Notes under the pieces: generated by a model | Seen by the model: only the letters and a program-made list of their open reading frames with translations | What the model was told of the DNA's origin: nothing | The model's database searches: none | NCBI RefSeq assembly: GCF_014203395.1 | Contig: NZ_JACHIW010000001.1 | Location: forward strand, 5,067,501 to 5,131,500 | Length of the DNA: 64,000 nucleotides | From: Saccharopolyspora phatthalungensis | Lineage (GTDB): Bacteria > Actinomycetota > Actinomycetes > Mycobacteriales > Pseudonocardiaceae | Reading direction: 5' to 3' | Shown: piece after piece, positions 53,821-63,069 of the stretch | Layout: each line of letters opens with the position of its first letter | Numbering within the stretch: the first letter of the stretch is position 1 | Translations under genes and position numbers: made by a program

Positions 53821-54830
53821 GGCAGATCCATCCTGTCCGTGAGGTGTTTCGCAACGGCGAGCCGGATGCAGTCCGTTGTGGACTGCATGGCCGCGGTTTC
53901 GCCGAACTGCTCTAGCAGGGACACCGCGCGGATGCGGTCCCGGGCGTCGGCGTCGATGGCTCCGACGACCGCCAGAACCGGGACCCCGAACTCCGCGGCG
54001 TTGGCGGCCACGCCACCGACCACTTTTCCGTCGAACGAACCGGCGTCGAGCAACCCCTCGCCGGTGACGACGAGATCGGCATGGGCAAGCGCGTCCCGGA
54101 GGCCAGCCTCCTCGGCGATGACCGAGAAGCCCGGGACCAGCTGTGCTCCGAGCGCGGCCAGCCCTCCGGCGAGTCCGCCTGCCGCTCCCGCCCCGGGCAG
54201 CTGCGCAAGATCGACGCCGAACCGATCCAGGTATGCCCCCTGCAGCCGCTCCAGCCGGCGGGTGAGCTCCTCCACCTGACTGGGGGTCGCCCCCTTCTGC
54301 GGACCGAACACCCTCGACGCTTCGGTGAACGGGGTCAGGACATCGCAGCAGACGACGACTTCCGCGACGGCGCCGGGACCGTTCAGCGGTGCCAGGTCGG
54401 CCAGTACCTCCAGGGCGCCGGCACCGCCGTCGGTGGTGGCCGACCCGCCGAGACCGACGATGACCCGTCGGGCACCGGATCGGATCGCCGCTGCGATCAG
54501 TTCCCCGCTACCTCGTGTGGTGGCCGCGAGAGGGTCGTTGCCCTCCCGGCCCCCGGCCAGGGCCAGACCCGAGGCACGCGCCATCTCGACCACGGCTCGG
54601 CCGCCGGCGTCCAGCCGCCAGTCCGCCTGAACTGGAAGGCCGAGCGGGCCGGTTACCTCCGTGCTGCGATTGGGCCCGCCGAATGCTTCGAGCGTGCCCT
54701 CACCGCCGTCGGCGAGCGGAAGCTGGGTGCAGGTTCCCCCAAGTGCATCGACCGCCTCGGCGATGACCGCCGCGACCTCGGGGGCCGTGGCGGTCCCGCG
54801 GAACTTGTCGGGCGCAGCAACGACGTGCAT
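53817..54830 (-). CDS. Glycerate kinase (GarK/GlxK family)
   Basis: 337 residues. Family motifs: APDKFRGTATAPEVA at the start, LPLADGGEGTLEAFGG, GLGGSATTDGGAGALEVLAD, CCDVLTPF, VFGPQKGATPSQV and VTGEGLLDAGSFDGKVV. It phosphorylates D-glycerate, giving a 2- or 3-phosphoglycerate for central metabolism. Its position inside the lar operon, between larA and larE, is unusual and suggests that glycerate is the racemised or imported compound. Confidence 0.93.
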   Translation of the reverse strand: MHVVAAPDKFRGTATAPEVAAVIAEAVDALGGTCTQLPLADGGEGTLEAFGGPNRSTEVTGPLGLPVQADWRLDAGGRAVVEMARASGLALAGGREGNDPLAATTRGSGELIAAAIRSGARRVIVGLGGSATTDGGAGALEVLADLAPLNGPGAVAEVVVCCDVLTPFTEASRVFGPQKGATPSQVEELTRRLERLQGAYLDRFGVDLAQLPGAGAAGGLAGGLAALGAQLVPGFSVIAEEAGLRDALAHADLVVTGEGLLDAGSFDGKVVGGVAANAAEFGVPVLAVVGAIDADARDRIRAVSLLEQFGETAAMQSTTDCIRLAVAKHLTDRMDLP

Positions 54831-56129
54831 TCACCCCACCTCGCCTGCGACGTAGGGGATGGTCTGCGGACCTTCCGGCAGAACGCACACGCGCGCATCG
54901 GGTCCGGCCTCGTTGAGTGCCTCGTACACGGCATCGGCAACGTCGGGGGCCGACTCCAGATGGGCCGCCCGCAGATCGTCGGCTGCGAGGTAAGTGCTGT
55001 GCACCAGCACCCTGGCCTTGCGTTGGATCTGGGCCTGTACCTGTACCTGCCACTGGTCAGGCATGGTGCGTTCGCGCGCCGCGATGTCCTCCAGCAAGGC
55101 TTGCGGTGATGGCGCGGAGGCCAGCACGTCGTGGTAGGAGCCGTGGTTGGGGAAGCCGTCCCGGCACTCCGCCGCGCAAATGATCACCCCGCCCTCCTTG
55201 ACCACCTTCGCTGCTGCGGACATGCCTTTCACCGCTTGGTAGAGGTTCTGGTCAAGGGGATAGCCGGAGTTGGTCGTCACGACCACGTCGAACGGGCTTG
55301 GTACCTCCCGCATGGCGATCCGCTTCGCCTCGGCACGGGCCGCCCGGTGCATACTCTCCAACTCCCCACCGAAGGCCCGGACCACCTCGTGGTTGCGGTT
55401 GAGGATCACATCGAACGCGAAGTCCACTCCGGTGCCTGCTGCGATCGCCCGGATGTCGTCGTGCACGGGGTTGCCCTCGCACCGGCCCCAGGTGGCGTTC
55501 GGGTGTCCGATGCGACCGGCGTCGTGCAGCGTCAGCACCGTCGCCAGTCCGGCCAGGCCGGGTGCGACAAGCTTGGGCCCACCGGAGAAGCCTGCGAAGA
55601 AGTGCGGCTCGACGAACCCCGTCGTGATCCGGACGTCGGCATTGAGCCACTCCCGGTTCAACCAGACCGGGACCGCATCGCCATGGTGCCCGCACCAGGC
55701 CAGCGAAGCGTCGTCCCGGGCATCGTGATTGACGATCCGTACCGTGTCGACGACCTCGTCGCCGAGCATCTCTCGAAGCTCGGCATCGCTGTTCGCACGA
55801 TGCGTACCGGTGGCGACCAGCAGCACTACGTCTTCCAGGCGCACCACACCCTCAAGTTCGGTCAGCAGCGCCGGGATCATCAGGTGGCGCGGTTGCGGAC
55901 GGGTGCTGTCGCACAGTGACACGGCCACCGTCTGTCCCTTGTGGACCAGTTCACGGAGTGGCGGGCCGGCGAGCGGCTGACGCAGTGCCTGCCGAAGAGC
56001 CCCCATCGGGTCCGGGACACCCGGAAGGAACCGGGGCTGCACCACAGTGAGCCGATCCCTGGGCAGGTCGACTAGCAAGCCGGTCCGGCCGTAGGCCAAC
56101 CGGACGGAGGTCGTCTGGAGCTCAACCAT
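54831..56129 (-). CDS. larA: Lactate-racemase-family enzyme (nickel pincer)
   Basis: 432 residues, the usual length for LarA. The four residues that hold the cofactor and do acid-base chemistry in the characterised enzyme are present at constant offset: His110 in ATGTHRANSD, His176 and Lys186 in VEPHFFAGFSGGPKLVAPG, and His202 in LHDAGRIGHP. It should interconvert the enantiomers of a 2-hydroxy acid. The family covers lactate, malate and other hydroxy acids; the kinase beside it suggests glycerate. The gene ends one base before the kinase start. Confidence 0.92.
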   Translation of the reverse strand: MVELQTTSVRLAYGRTGLLVDLPRDRLTVVQPRFLPGVPDPMGALRQALRQPLAGPPLRELVHKGQTVAVSLCDSTRPQPRHLMIPALLTELEGVVRLEDVVLLVATGTHRANSDAELREMLGDEVVDTVRIVNHDARDDASLAWCGHHGDAVPVWLNREWLNADVRITTGFVEPHFFAGFSGGPKLVAPGLAGLATVLTLHDAGRIGHPNATWGRCEGNPVHDDIRAIAAGTGVDFAFDVILNRNHEVVRAFGGELESMHRAARAEAKRIAMREVPSPFDVVVTTNSGYPLDQNLYQAVKGMSAAAKVVKEGGVIICAAECRDGFPNHGSYHDVLASAPSPQALLEDIAARERTMPDQWQVQVQAQIQRKARVLVHSTYLAADDLRAAHLESAPDVADAVYEALNEAGPDARVCVLPEGPQTIPYVAGEVG

Positions 56130-56168
56130 TGCGGTCCTCGAGTTCGCGGGAGGCTGGGGGCAGTGTGG

Positions 56169-57863
56169 TCACGGCACCATCCAGCCCAGCACCTGAGTGG
56201 ATTGGAGATAGATCAGGACCGATGAGACGGCGAGCAGTCCGAGACTCCAGCCGATCACCTTCCGGAAGATCTCCGGCTCGGCTCCGGGCCTGTCGATTGC
56301 GGCGGCTGCCACCGCGAGGTTCTGAGCGGAGATCATCTTGCCCAGCACACCTGCCGACGAGTTGGCGGCGGCGAGCAGCACCGGGCTCAGCCCCGTCTTC
56401 TGAGCTGCGGCGACCTGCAGGGCACCGAAGAGCGAATTGGATGAGGTGTCAGAGCCGGTGACCGCGACACCAAACCAGCCGACGACGGGAGAGAGGAGCG
56501 CGAACAGCCCTCCTGCCGAGGCCATTGCGGCGCCGAGGCTGGCGGTCTGACCGGAGAAGTTCATCACGAAGGCCAGGCCGAGTACCGAGGTGACGGTCAC
56601 GATGGTCCACCTCAACTGGACAAGAGTGTCCGCGTAGCAGCGCACCGCCCGGCTCAGCCCCACGCGATACACCAGCATGGTGAGCAGGCCCGCGAACAGG
56701 AGGAAGGTTCCGGTGCCGTTGATGTGCTCGAGCGTGAACTCCGTGGCGATCGGCTGTCCGCCGGCGGAGACGAGGTGCAGGCCGGGCCAGTTGAACTTGA
56801 ACGTACCGATGTCGATGAGCCATTGCTTGACCGGGCCGGACTGCTTGATCGCGAACAGTCCGATGATGATGAGGTAGGGAGCGGTGGCCATTATGGTCGA
56901 GCCACTGGTGTCGCTGGTCCCGCTGCCCCGCTCCGGTTTTTCCGGCGCTTCGTCGAAGGTTGTGTCCCCGTCGCTGGTACCCCGGGTGTCCGCTGACGCG
57001 CTGCCCACAACGGACGGAACCCTGGGGGCGTGTGTGGCCAACGTGTCCTCCGCGGGCTGCCACATGCGAAGGAACCCGAGCACGACGGCGATGGTGACGG
57101 TTCCCGCGACGATGTCGGTGATCTCCACGCTGACGTAGTTGGCGGTGATGAACTGGCTGGCAGCGAAGGCGAACCCGGCGACCAGCGCGACCGGCCAGGT
57201 CTGCCGCACACCACGGCGGCCGTCGACCAGGTACACCAGGACCAGCGGGATGAACGCGGCGATCAACGGGGTCTGGCGTCCGGCCATCTGTCCGAGCGTC
57301 TCCAGGGGCAGTCCCGTGACGGAGGCCAGGGTGGTGATCGGTACGCCCATGCTCCCGAAGGCGACTGGAGCGGTATTGGCGACCAGCGCCACGACCGCGG
57401 CCTTGACCGGGCGCAGGCCCACTGCCATGAGCATCACAGCCGATATCGCCACCGGGGCACCGAATCCTGCCAGCGCCTCCATCAGCGCTCCGAAGCAGAA
57501 CGCGATCAGGATCGCCTGGACCCGGGTGTCGTCCGACACAGCACGGATCTTGCGTCCCAGCACCGGGAACCAGCCGGTCACCTCGGTCATCTTGTAAATC
57601 CATACCGCGTTGATCAGGATCCACAAGATCGGGAACAACCCGTACAACGCACCGTAGAAGGCTGCACTCGCGGCCTGTCCGAGCGGCATCTGCCAGCCGA
57701 GCACGGCCAGCGCCATCGAGAGTCCGAGGGTGGCTACGGCAGCGACCGGCGCTTTGACCCGAAACACGCCCAGCAGGACGAACAAGGTCACCGGGGGAAG
57801 AGCGGCGCAGAGGGCTGTCAGTGGAAGTGAGCCGGCAATCGGATCAAGCACTTGCTGAAACAC
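56169..57863 (-). CDS. L-lactate permease (LctP/LldP family)
   Basis: 564 residues, GTG start with AGGAGG six bases upstream. It has about fourteen membrane segments with the family texts AFCFGALMEALAGFGAPVAI, VALVANTAPVAFGSMGVPI, the central soluble loop (residues ~290-325, acidic) and GVAVTGSDTSSNSLFGALQV near the end. These symporters carry lactate, glycolate and related 2-hydroxy acids with protons. As first gene of the operon it supplies the LarA substrate. The divergent GntR gene lies 142 bases upstream. Confidence 0.93.
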   Translation of the reverse strand: MFQQVLDPIAGSLPLTALCAALPPVTLFVLLGVFRVKAPVAAVATLGLSMALAVLGWQMPLGQAASAAFYGALYGLFPILWILINAVWIYKMTEVTGWFPVLGRKIRAVSDDTRVQAILIAFCFGALMEALAGFGAPVAISAVMLMAVGLRPVKAAVVALVANTAPVAFGSMGVPITTLASVTGLPLETLGQMAGRQTPLIAAFIPLVLVYLVDGRRGVRQTWPVALVAGFAFAASQFITANYVSVEITDIVAGTVTIAVVLGFLRMWQPAEDTLATHAPRVPSVVGSASADTRGTSDGDTTFDEAPEKPERGSGTSDTSGSTIMATAPYLIIIGLFAIKQSGPVKQWLIDIGTFKFNWPGLHLVSAGGQPIATEFTLEHINGTGTFLLFAGLLTMLVYRVGLSRAVRCYADTLVQLRWTIVTVTSVLGLAFVMNFSGQTASLGAAMASAGGLFALLSPVVGWFGVAVTGSDTSSNSLFGALQVAAAQKTGLSPVLLAAANSSAGVLGKMISAQNLAVAAAAIDRPGAEPEIFRKVIGWSLGLLAVSSVLIYLQSTQVLGWMVP

Positions 57864-57907
57864 GCAACCTCCTCATTGAGGAAAACCCGGAAGCAAGACC
57901 GGTATAC

Positions 57908-57918
57908 TTGTAAGACAA
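57908..57918. promoter_or_regulatory. Probable GntR/FadR-type operator
   Basis: TTGTAAGACAA, an inverted repeat with a 3-bp centre, fits the TNGT-N(0-3)-ACNA form bound by FCD-type GntR regulators. It lies between the permease start (57863) and the regulator start (58006), next to a GTATAC palindrome at 57902. Confidence 0.55.
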
Positions 57919-58005
57919 TCCACCTGTCAGGGTCAAGAGCCTGGTCTGAAATACTCGGATCCGGGACCGCTCGACCGAGCGGCGAGACCGAGAGATGGGG
58001 ACGGT

Positions 58006-58683
58006 ATGTCGCTCAGGCTTCAGGCGCTGTCGATCATCGACGCGCTCGCTGAGGACCTGCGCACGCGGATCTTCCGCGGCGAACTGGCTGGAGGTACTCG
58101 GCTCACCGAGACAGAACTCGCCACCAAGTACGACGTGGCGCGACCGACGGCCAAGGCGGCGATCGAGAAGCTGGTGACGGAAGGTCTGCTCCGCCGAGAC
58201 GTGCACAAGACGGCTCGGATCCCGCACTTGGACGTGGGGGACATCGAGGATCTGTACCTCAGCAGGGCCTGCATCGAGAAAGAGGTCGCCCGCCGGTTGG
58301 CGCCGGGTCGGATCGTGCCGGAGGCTGCGCGAAAGGCGCAAGCTGACATCGTTGCCGCAGGGGACACGTGGACTATTGACATCGTCGAACCCGACGTGCG
58401 GTTTCATCAGTCGCTCGTCGACGCGGTCGGCAGCTCCCGGACCAGCAGGCTCTATCAGGTGCTGATGGGAGAGATGCGGTTGTGCATGGCCCAGATCCAG
58501 TCCTATGGCGTGACGCGAGCGTCAGTGATCTCCGCTGAGCACCAGGCCATTCTGGACCAGATTGAGGCCGCCGATGCCGACGCTGCGGCCCGCACCGTCG
58601 CCAACCACCTCGAGCGCGCCTGCCGCGACCTGACCCGTTCACTGCGGGCAACCACGACGTACGGCGAGGCCGAGAGCTCCTGA
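58006..58683 (+). CDS. GntR-family regulator, FCD type
   Basis: 225 residues, ATG 58006. The N-terminal winged helix (GTRLTETELATKYDVARPTA) is followed by an all-helical FCD domain with the metal/ligand residues Asp and His in EPDVRFHQSLVDAVG, His in SAEHQAIL and His in ANHLERAC. FCD regulators commonly sense small carboxylates such as lactate, gluconate or glycolate. It is divergent from the lar operon, which it probably represses in the absence of the hydroxy acid. Confidence 0.92.
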   Translation: MSLRLQALSIIDALAEDLRTRIFRGELAGGTRLTETELATKYDVARPTAKAAIEKLVTEGLLRRDVHKTARIPHLDVGDIEDLYLSRACIEKEVARRLAPGRIVPEAARKAQADIVAAGDTWTIDIVEPDVRFHQSLVDAVGSSRTSRLYQVLMGEMRLCMAQIQSYGVTRASVISAEHQAILDQIEAADADAAARTVANHLERACRDLTRSLRATTTYGEAESS

Positions 58684-58947
58684 CACTGTCGCTCACCCGC
58701 ATCCACCGACCCGACCGCAGCGGACGCGAAGCCGGCCCTACAGGCAGCCCGCTCGTCGCCTCACCGGGATCCCGGGCCGGTTGATACGCAGTCGGGAGTC
58801 AGGTCTTCTTTTGTTTGTTGGGAGTTGGGGGAATTCCATGGTCAGTTCTAGGGAGCGCGCCGATCCACAGTGGACGACTGGATCGTCGCTCGCCAGAGTG
58901 TCGGGGTGGCGCGCCGCACGGTTGACCGGTTGACCGGCGCGATCCGG

Positions 58948-59394
58948 TCAGCGACTCTCTTGAACCGCCACGTCCGAACCGTTCAAACTGGACACAATCT
59001 CTTGGGACAGTGATCCCACTTGGTGGAGCTTGTGCACGACGTGCTCGGGAAGGGTGAGCTCTGCTCGGTCGAGCAGCTCACTGAGCTGGCGGTGCACGTT
59101 GCGGCCTCTGGGCGTCAGCAGGAGCTTTACGCGTCGTCGATCGGCGTCGTCGATCCGGCGGTACACAAGGTTGTTGACGACCAGACGGTCGACCAGCTTG
59201 CTGAGATGGGGAAGTGTCAGTCCGGTGTCGCCACTGAGCTTCGTCATCGAGATGCCGGACGTTTTCGCGAGGCTGTCCAGGACATGCCATTGCCCGACGC
59301 TGGCACCCTCGACGGACAGGAGGTGGTCGAACCGGTCGGTCAGCAGGCGGTCGAGACGAGCGAGCTCTTGCGCGGCCGTAGCGATCACGCCCAT
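58948..59394 (-). CDS. MarR-family regulator
   Basis: 148 residues. MarR fold with HTH ISMTKLSGDTGLTLPHLSKL and wing RRIDDADRRRVKLLLT. It is divergent from the AmiC-like gene with about 100 bases between them, so it may control that gene. No strong palindrome is visible, apart from a short AACGTT-centred repeat at about 59450. Confidence 0.88.
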   Translation of the reverse strand: MGVIATAAQELARLDRLLTDRFDHLLSVEGASVGQWHVLDSLAKTSGISMTKLSGDTGLTLPHLSKLVDRLVVNNLVYRRIDDADRRRVKLLLTPRGRNVHRQLSELLDRAELTLPEHVVHKLHQVGSLSQEIVSSLNGSDVAVQESR

Positions 59395-59493
59395 GCCTCG
59401 TCCTCCGCGTCGGTAGAGCGACTCGCCCTGAGGTTACAGTGTTCGTCAACGTTGCGTCATACCAGAACGGGGTACAACCGAGAGCCGGGACAG

Positions 59494-60558
59494 ATGGATG
59501 CCGACAGTGTGATGATTGCGGTTGTCAATCCGATGCAAGGGCCACTGGGGATCATTGGCCCGCCTGCCCAGCTGTGTGCTCAACTCGCGCTCGAGGAGAT
59601 CAACGAGCGTGGCGGCATCCTGGGGCGGCAGGTGCATCTCCTGTCGGTAGACGGTGGTGTTGCACCGGCGACTGTGGCAGCTCGGATAGAGTCCTTGGTC
59701 GCCCGAGGTCTCATCGACGCTGTTGTGGGTACGCATACGTCCGCGGTAAGAGAGCGGGTCACGCCTGTTCTTCGTAATCAGTACCCCTATGTCTACACTT
59801 CCCTGTACGAGGGCGGCGAGCGCAATCCTGGGGTTTTCCTCACCGGAGAGACCCCCGACCTTCAAATCGCGCCGGCCATGCGGCTTCTGGCGGAGGACCG
59901 CCGCATCAAGAGATGGGCAGTCGTCGGCAATGACTACATTTGGCCGAGGGCTACCGCGGCATACATTCGTCGTCATCTCGCCCGTGTGGAGCAGGAGCTG
60001 GTTGGAGAATGGTATGAACCTTTGGGGAGGCAAGATTTCTCCGGCAGCCTGGAGTGGCTCTCGTCAACCGGTGTTGAGGGTGTTGTAGTCCTGCTCGTCG
60101 GTCAGGACGGTGTGGAGTTTCATCGCGGGTTCGCCGCCAGGGGTCTATCGCGTCGCATTACGCGCCTCACCCCGCTGATGGACGAGAACATGGTTTACGC
60201 GGCGGGAATTGAAGCCTCGCACGACCTTTTCGTCAGCGCGGCGTATTTCTCGGTGCTGCCGACCGAGGGAAGTCTCGACTTCACGGGTCGCTATGCGAGA
60301 AGGTTCGGCCCAGACGCTCCGGTTGTGGGGACCATGGCTGAGTCGTGCTATGAGGGCATGCACCTGCTGGCCGCGCTTGCGGCGGCCGCGGGAAGCTTGG
60401 ATATTTCCAAGATGTCCCAGGCCGCGGACAGCGTCGTGCTCGACGGGCCGCGGGGGCGGCAAGTGATTCGTGATCGGCACGCTATCGCCACCACGTACCT
60501 GGCTGAAGCCGAGGGCTTGGATTTCCGGATCTTGACCGACCTGTTGCCCAAGCGGTGA
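59494..60558 (+). CDS. AmiC-like cytoplasmic ligand-binding protein
   Basis: 354 residues from ATG 59494 (MDADSVMIAV). It has the type-I periplasmic-binding fold of the AmiC/UrtA group: VVNPMQGPLGIIGPPAQLCA, NERGGILGRQVHLLSVDGG, GTHTSAVRERVTPVL, the hinge AVVGNDYIWPRATAAYI and a closing RGRQVIRDRHAIATTYLAEA. There is no signal peptide or lipobox, unlike transport-binding proteins, so it should act in the cytoplasm as a sensor, as AmiC does for amides. The AmiR-type antiterminator partner is not in the window. Confidence 0.85.
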   Translation: MDADSVMIAVVNPMQGPLGIIGPPAQLCAQLALEEINERGGILGRQVHLLSVDGGVAPATVAARIESLVARGLIDAVVGTHTSAVRERVTPVLRNQYPYVYTSLYEGGERNPGVFLTGETPDLQIAPAMRLLAEDRRIKRWAVVGNDYIWPRATAAYIRRHLARVEQELVGEWYEPLGRQDFSGSLEWLSSTGVEGVVVLLVGQDGVEFHRGFAARGLSRRITRLTPLMDENMVYAAGIEASHDLFVSAAYFSVLPTEGSLDFTGRYARRFGPDAPVVGTMAESCYEGMHLLAALAAAAGSLDISKMSQAADSVVLDGPRGRQVIRDRHAIATTYLAEAEGLDFRILTDLLPKR

Positions 60559-60568
60559 CGATTCGAGT

Positions 60569-61462
60569 TCAACCGGATGAGTCGTGCAGTTCCGGGTTCG
60601 CGGTGACGATCGAGGTCAATAGCTCGTTGACGACTTGGACGCGCCTGAGGCGGGCCAGTTCCTTGGGGACGACCAGCCAGTACGTGCGTTGTGCCGAGAA
60701 GTCCCCAGGTAGCACCTCACGGAGGGTGGGCTCGTCGGCGGCGATGTAGGTGGGTAGCAGCCCGATTCCAAGACCGGCCTTCGTGGCTGTCAGGTGGCCG
60801 CTGATGTTGTTGGTCTGAATTGTCGCTTTGCAGTCCGGCAGCAGCTGACTCAGCGTCTTCAGCGGTTGCACATCGAGAACGGAGTCGATGTACCAGATGA
60901 GTGTGTGGTTGCTCAGTTCGCGGATGGAGGTGACCGGCTCGTTTTCGGCGCAGTACTCGCGCGTCGCATACAGCTTCAGTGAGTATCCGGTCAGTCGTCT
61001 GATCGCGACGCTTCGCGAGGCTGGTCGTTCCAGGGTGACGGCGACATCGAAGTCGCCGGATCCCAGCAGGCCGTGAACAGTTGCCGTGGTCACCTCGACC
61101 ACCAGGTCGGGATGCTGGCGGCGCAGGGGGCCGAGTCCGGGGAGCAGGAGGTAGGCGCCGAAACCGTCGGGAGCGGCGAGCTTGATGGTGCCTGACAGGC
61201 TCTGCGAATCGGAGGTGTCGTCGAAGGCGGCGGCCATGGCCGTCTCGATCGATTCGGCAACGGGGACAAGCTGCCGGCCCCGTTCGGTCAGGCGCCATCC
61301 GGCCGGGTACCGGTCGAAGAGCCGTTGGCCGATCTCCCGCTCGAGGTTGGCGATGCGGCGGGCGACGGTGGTGTGCTCGACACCGAGTCGTCGAGCCGCG
61401 TCGACCAGGCGTCCGGACCGGGCCAGTTCGAGCAGGAACTTCATGTCGTCAGCACTCCGCAT
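60569..61462 (-). CDS. LysR-family regulator
   Basis: 297 residues from ATG 61462; a more upstream in-frame ATG (61477) falls inside a palindrome that should be operator. N-terminal winged helix ARSGRLVDAARRLGVEHTTV, then linker helix and an effector domain. About 515 bp of the effector half are duplicated at 30497-31016. It is divergent from the aldehyde-dehydrogenase gene and convergent with the AmiC-like gene, 10 bases away. It probably activates the dehydrogenase pair. Confidence 0.92.
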   Translation of the reverse strand: MRSADDMKFLLELARSGRLVDAARRLGVEHTTVARRIANLEREIGQRLFDRYPAGWRLTERGRQLVPVAESIETAMAAAFDDTSDSQSLSGTIKLAAPDGFGAYLLLPGLGPLRRQHPDLVVEVTTATVHGLLGSGDFDVAVTLERPASRSVAIRRLTGYSLKLYATREYCAENEPVTSIRELSNHTLIWYIDSVLDVQPLKTLSQLLPDCKATIQTNNISGHLTATKAGLGIGLLPTYIAADEPTLREVLPGDFSAQRTYWLVVPKELARLRRVQVVNELLTSIVTANPELHDSSG

Positions 61463-61470
61463 GCAGCCAT

Positions 61471-61486
61471 TGTGCATCGATGCACA
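61471..61486. promoter_or_regulatory. LysR operator candidate
   Basis: TGTGCATCGATGCACA is a perfect 16-bp palindrome just upstream of the LysR start and about 86 bp before the aldehyde dehydrogenase. Its position between divergent genes is typical of a LysR recognition site. Confidence 0.6.
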
Positions 61487-61571
61487 TCTAGGTGCGACTT
61501 TGCCTTCTTGACCGCATAGAAATTCTCAACGAGAGTCGTCGCTCATAGCCAGGCACGACGGAGGGAAGACA

Positions 61572-63065
61572 GTGAGCGACACGATCGGACATTGGAGCGA
61601 CGGAAAAACTTTCGCGGGATCCAGTACGTCGACCGCCCCCGTGTCCAACCCGGCGACCGGGGTGACGACGGGGCAGGTCGCGTTGGCCAATGGTCAGGAC
61701 GCCCAGGCCGTCATCGACGCGGCCGCGGCGGCGTTGCCCGCCTGGCGCGATTTGTCGCTAACCCGTCGAACCGCCATCTTGTTCCGCTTCCGCGAGTTGC
61801 TCAACGAGCGCAAGGCCGAGCTGGCGCAGATCATCACCCGCGAACACGGCAAGGTGTTGTCTGACGCGCTCGGTGAGATCTCGCGTGGCCAGGAGGTCGT
61901 CGAGTTCGCATGCGGGATCCCGCACCTGGTCAAGGGCGGCTACACCGAGAATGCCTCCACTGGAGTCGACGCGTTCTCCATCCGGCAGCCGCTGGGTGTC
62001 GTCGGCATCATTTCTCCCTTCAATTTCCCGGCGATGGTGCCGATGTGGTTCTTCCCCATCGCGATCGCCGCGGGCAACACGGTCGTGCTGAAGCCCTCGG
62101 AAAAAGATCCGAGTGCGTCGCTGTGGCTTGCCGAACTGTGGAGCGAGGCCGGTCTGCCTCCAGGCGTGTTCAACGTCCTGCAGGGAGACAAGACCGCCGT
62201 TGACGCGCTGCTGGAGAGTCCCATCGTGCGGGCGGTCAGCTTCGTCGGGTCGACACCGATCGCGCGGTATGTCTACTCGCGGGCAGCGGAACATGGCAAG
62301 CGGGTACAGGCGCTCGGGGGCGCGAAGAACCACGCCGTCGTGCTCCCCGACGCGGACCTGGAGCTTGCCGCCGATGCCATGGTCAACGCGGGCTTCGGGT
62401 CCGCGGGACAACGATGCATGTCGATCTCGGTCGTCGTCGCGGTCGGTTCGGTCGCTGACGACCTCGTTGCGAAGATCGCGCAGCGTGCTCAGTCGCTTGA
62501 GGTCGGTGATGGAACGAAGGACGCCGATATGGGGCCGCTGGTCACCCGGCAGCACCGCGACCGGGTCGCGTCCTACATCGATGCAGGCGAGGCGGCCGGA
62601 GCGAAGGTAGTCGTCGATGGCCGGCTCGTGGCGGTGCAGGACCGCACTGATGGGTTCTGGCTTGGGCCGACGCTGCTGGACCACGTCCGCCCAGGCATGT
62701 CCGTCTACGACGACGAGATCTTCGGCCCCGTGCTCTCGGTGGTCCGGGTGGACACCTATGAGCAAGCCCTCGCACTGATCAACGCCAACCCCTACGGCAA
62801 CGGAACGGCGATCTTCACCAGCGACGGTGGTGCGGCGCGACGGTTCCAAACCGAGGTGGAAGTGGGCATGGTCGGCATCAACGTGCCGATCCCGGTCCCG
62901 ATGGCTTACTACAGCTTCGGCGGCTGGAAGAACAGTCTCTTTGGCGATACCCATGCCCACGGCATGGAAGGCGTCCACTTCTTCACCCGCGGGAAGGCGG
63001 TGACGGCACGCTGGGCCGATCCGAGCCGCCGTGGACTCGATCTCGGCTTCCCCAGCAACCACTGA
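61572..63065 (+). CDS. CoA-acylating methylmalonate-semialdehyde-dehydrogenase-like enzyme
   Basis: 497 residues, GTG start. The text follows the MmsA branch of aldehyde dehydrogenases: FSIRQPLGVVGIISPFNFPA, LKPSEKDPSASLWLAELW, VGSTPIARYVYSRAAEHGKR, LGGAKNHAVVLPDAD in place of the usual LGGK, and nucleophile Cys282 in GSAGQRCMSIS. Such enzymes convert malonate or methylmalonate semialdehyde to acetyl- or propionyl-CoA. The iron alcohol dehydrogenase downstream may supply its aldehyde. Confidence 0.9.
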   Translation: MSDTIGHWSDGKTFAGSSTSTAPVSNPATGVTTGQVALANGQDAQAVIDAAAAALPAWRDLSLTRRTAILFRFRELLNERKAELAQIITREHGKVLSDALGEISRGQEVVEFACGIPHLVKGGYTENASTGVDAFSIRQPLGVVGIISPFNFPAMVPMWFFPIAIAAGNTVVLKPSEKDPSASLWLAELWSEAGLPPGVFNVLQGDKTAVDALLESPIVRAVSFVGSTPIARYVYSRAAEHGKRVQALGGAKNHAVVLPDADLELAADAMVNAGFGSAGQRCMSISVVVAVGSVADDLVAKIAQRAQSLEVGDGTKDADMGPLVTRQHRDRVASYIDAGEAAGAKVVVDGRLVAVQDRTDGFWLGPTLLDHVRPGMSVYDDEIFGPVLSVVRVDTYEQALALINANPYGNGTAIFTSDGGAARRFQTEVEVGMVGINVPIPVPMAYYSFGGWKNSLFGDTHAHGMEGVHFFTRGKAVTARWADPSRRGLDLGFPSNH

Positions 63066-63069
63066 CCGG

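Noticed and set aside
58800..58945. Direct repeat TTGACCGG TTGACCGG (58922-58937) as a possible operator
   Set aside because: It lies downstream of the MarR gene's stop and after the FCD-GntR gene, not in a promoter; probably chance.
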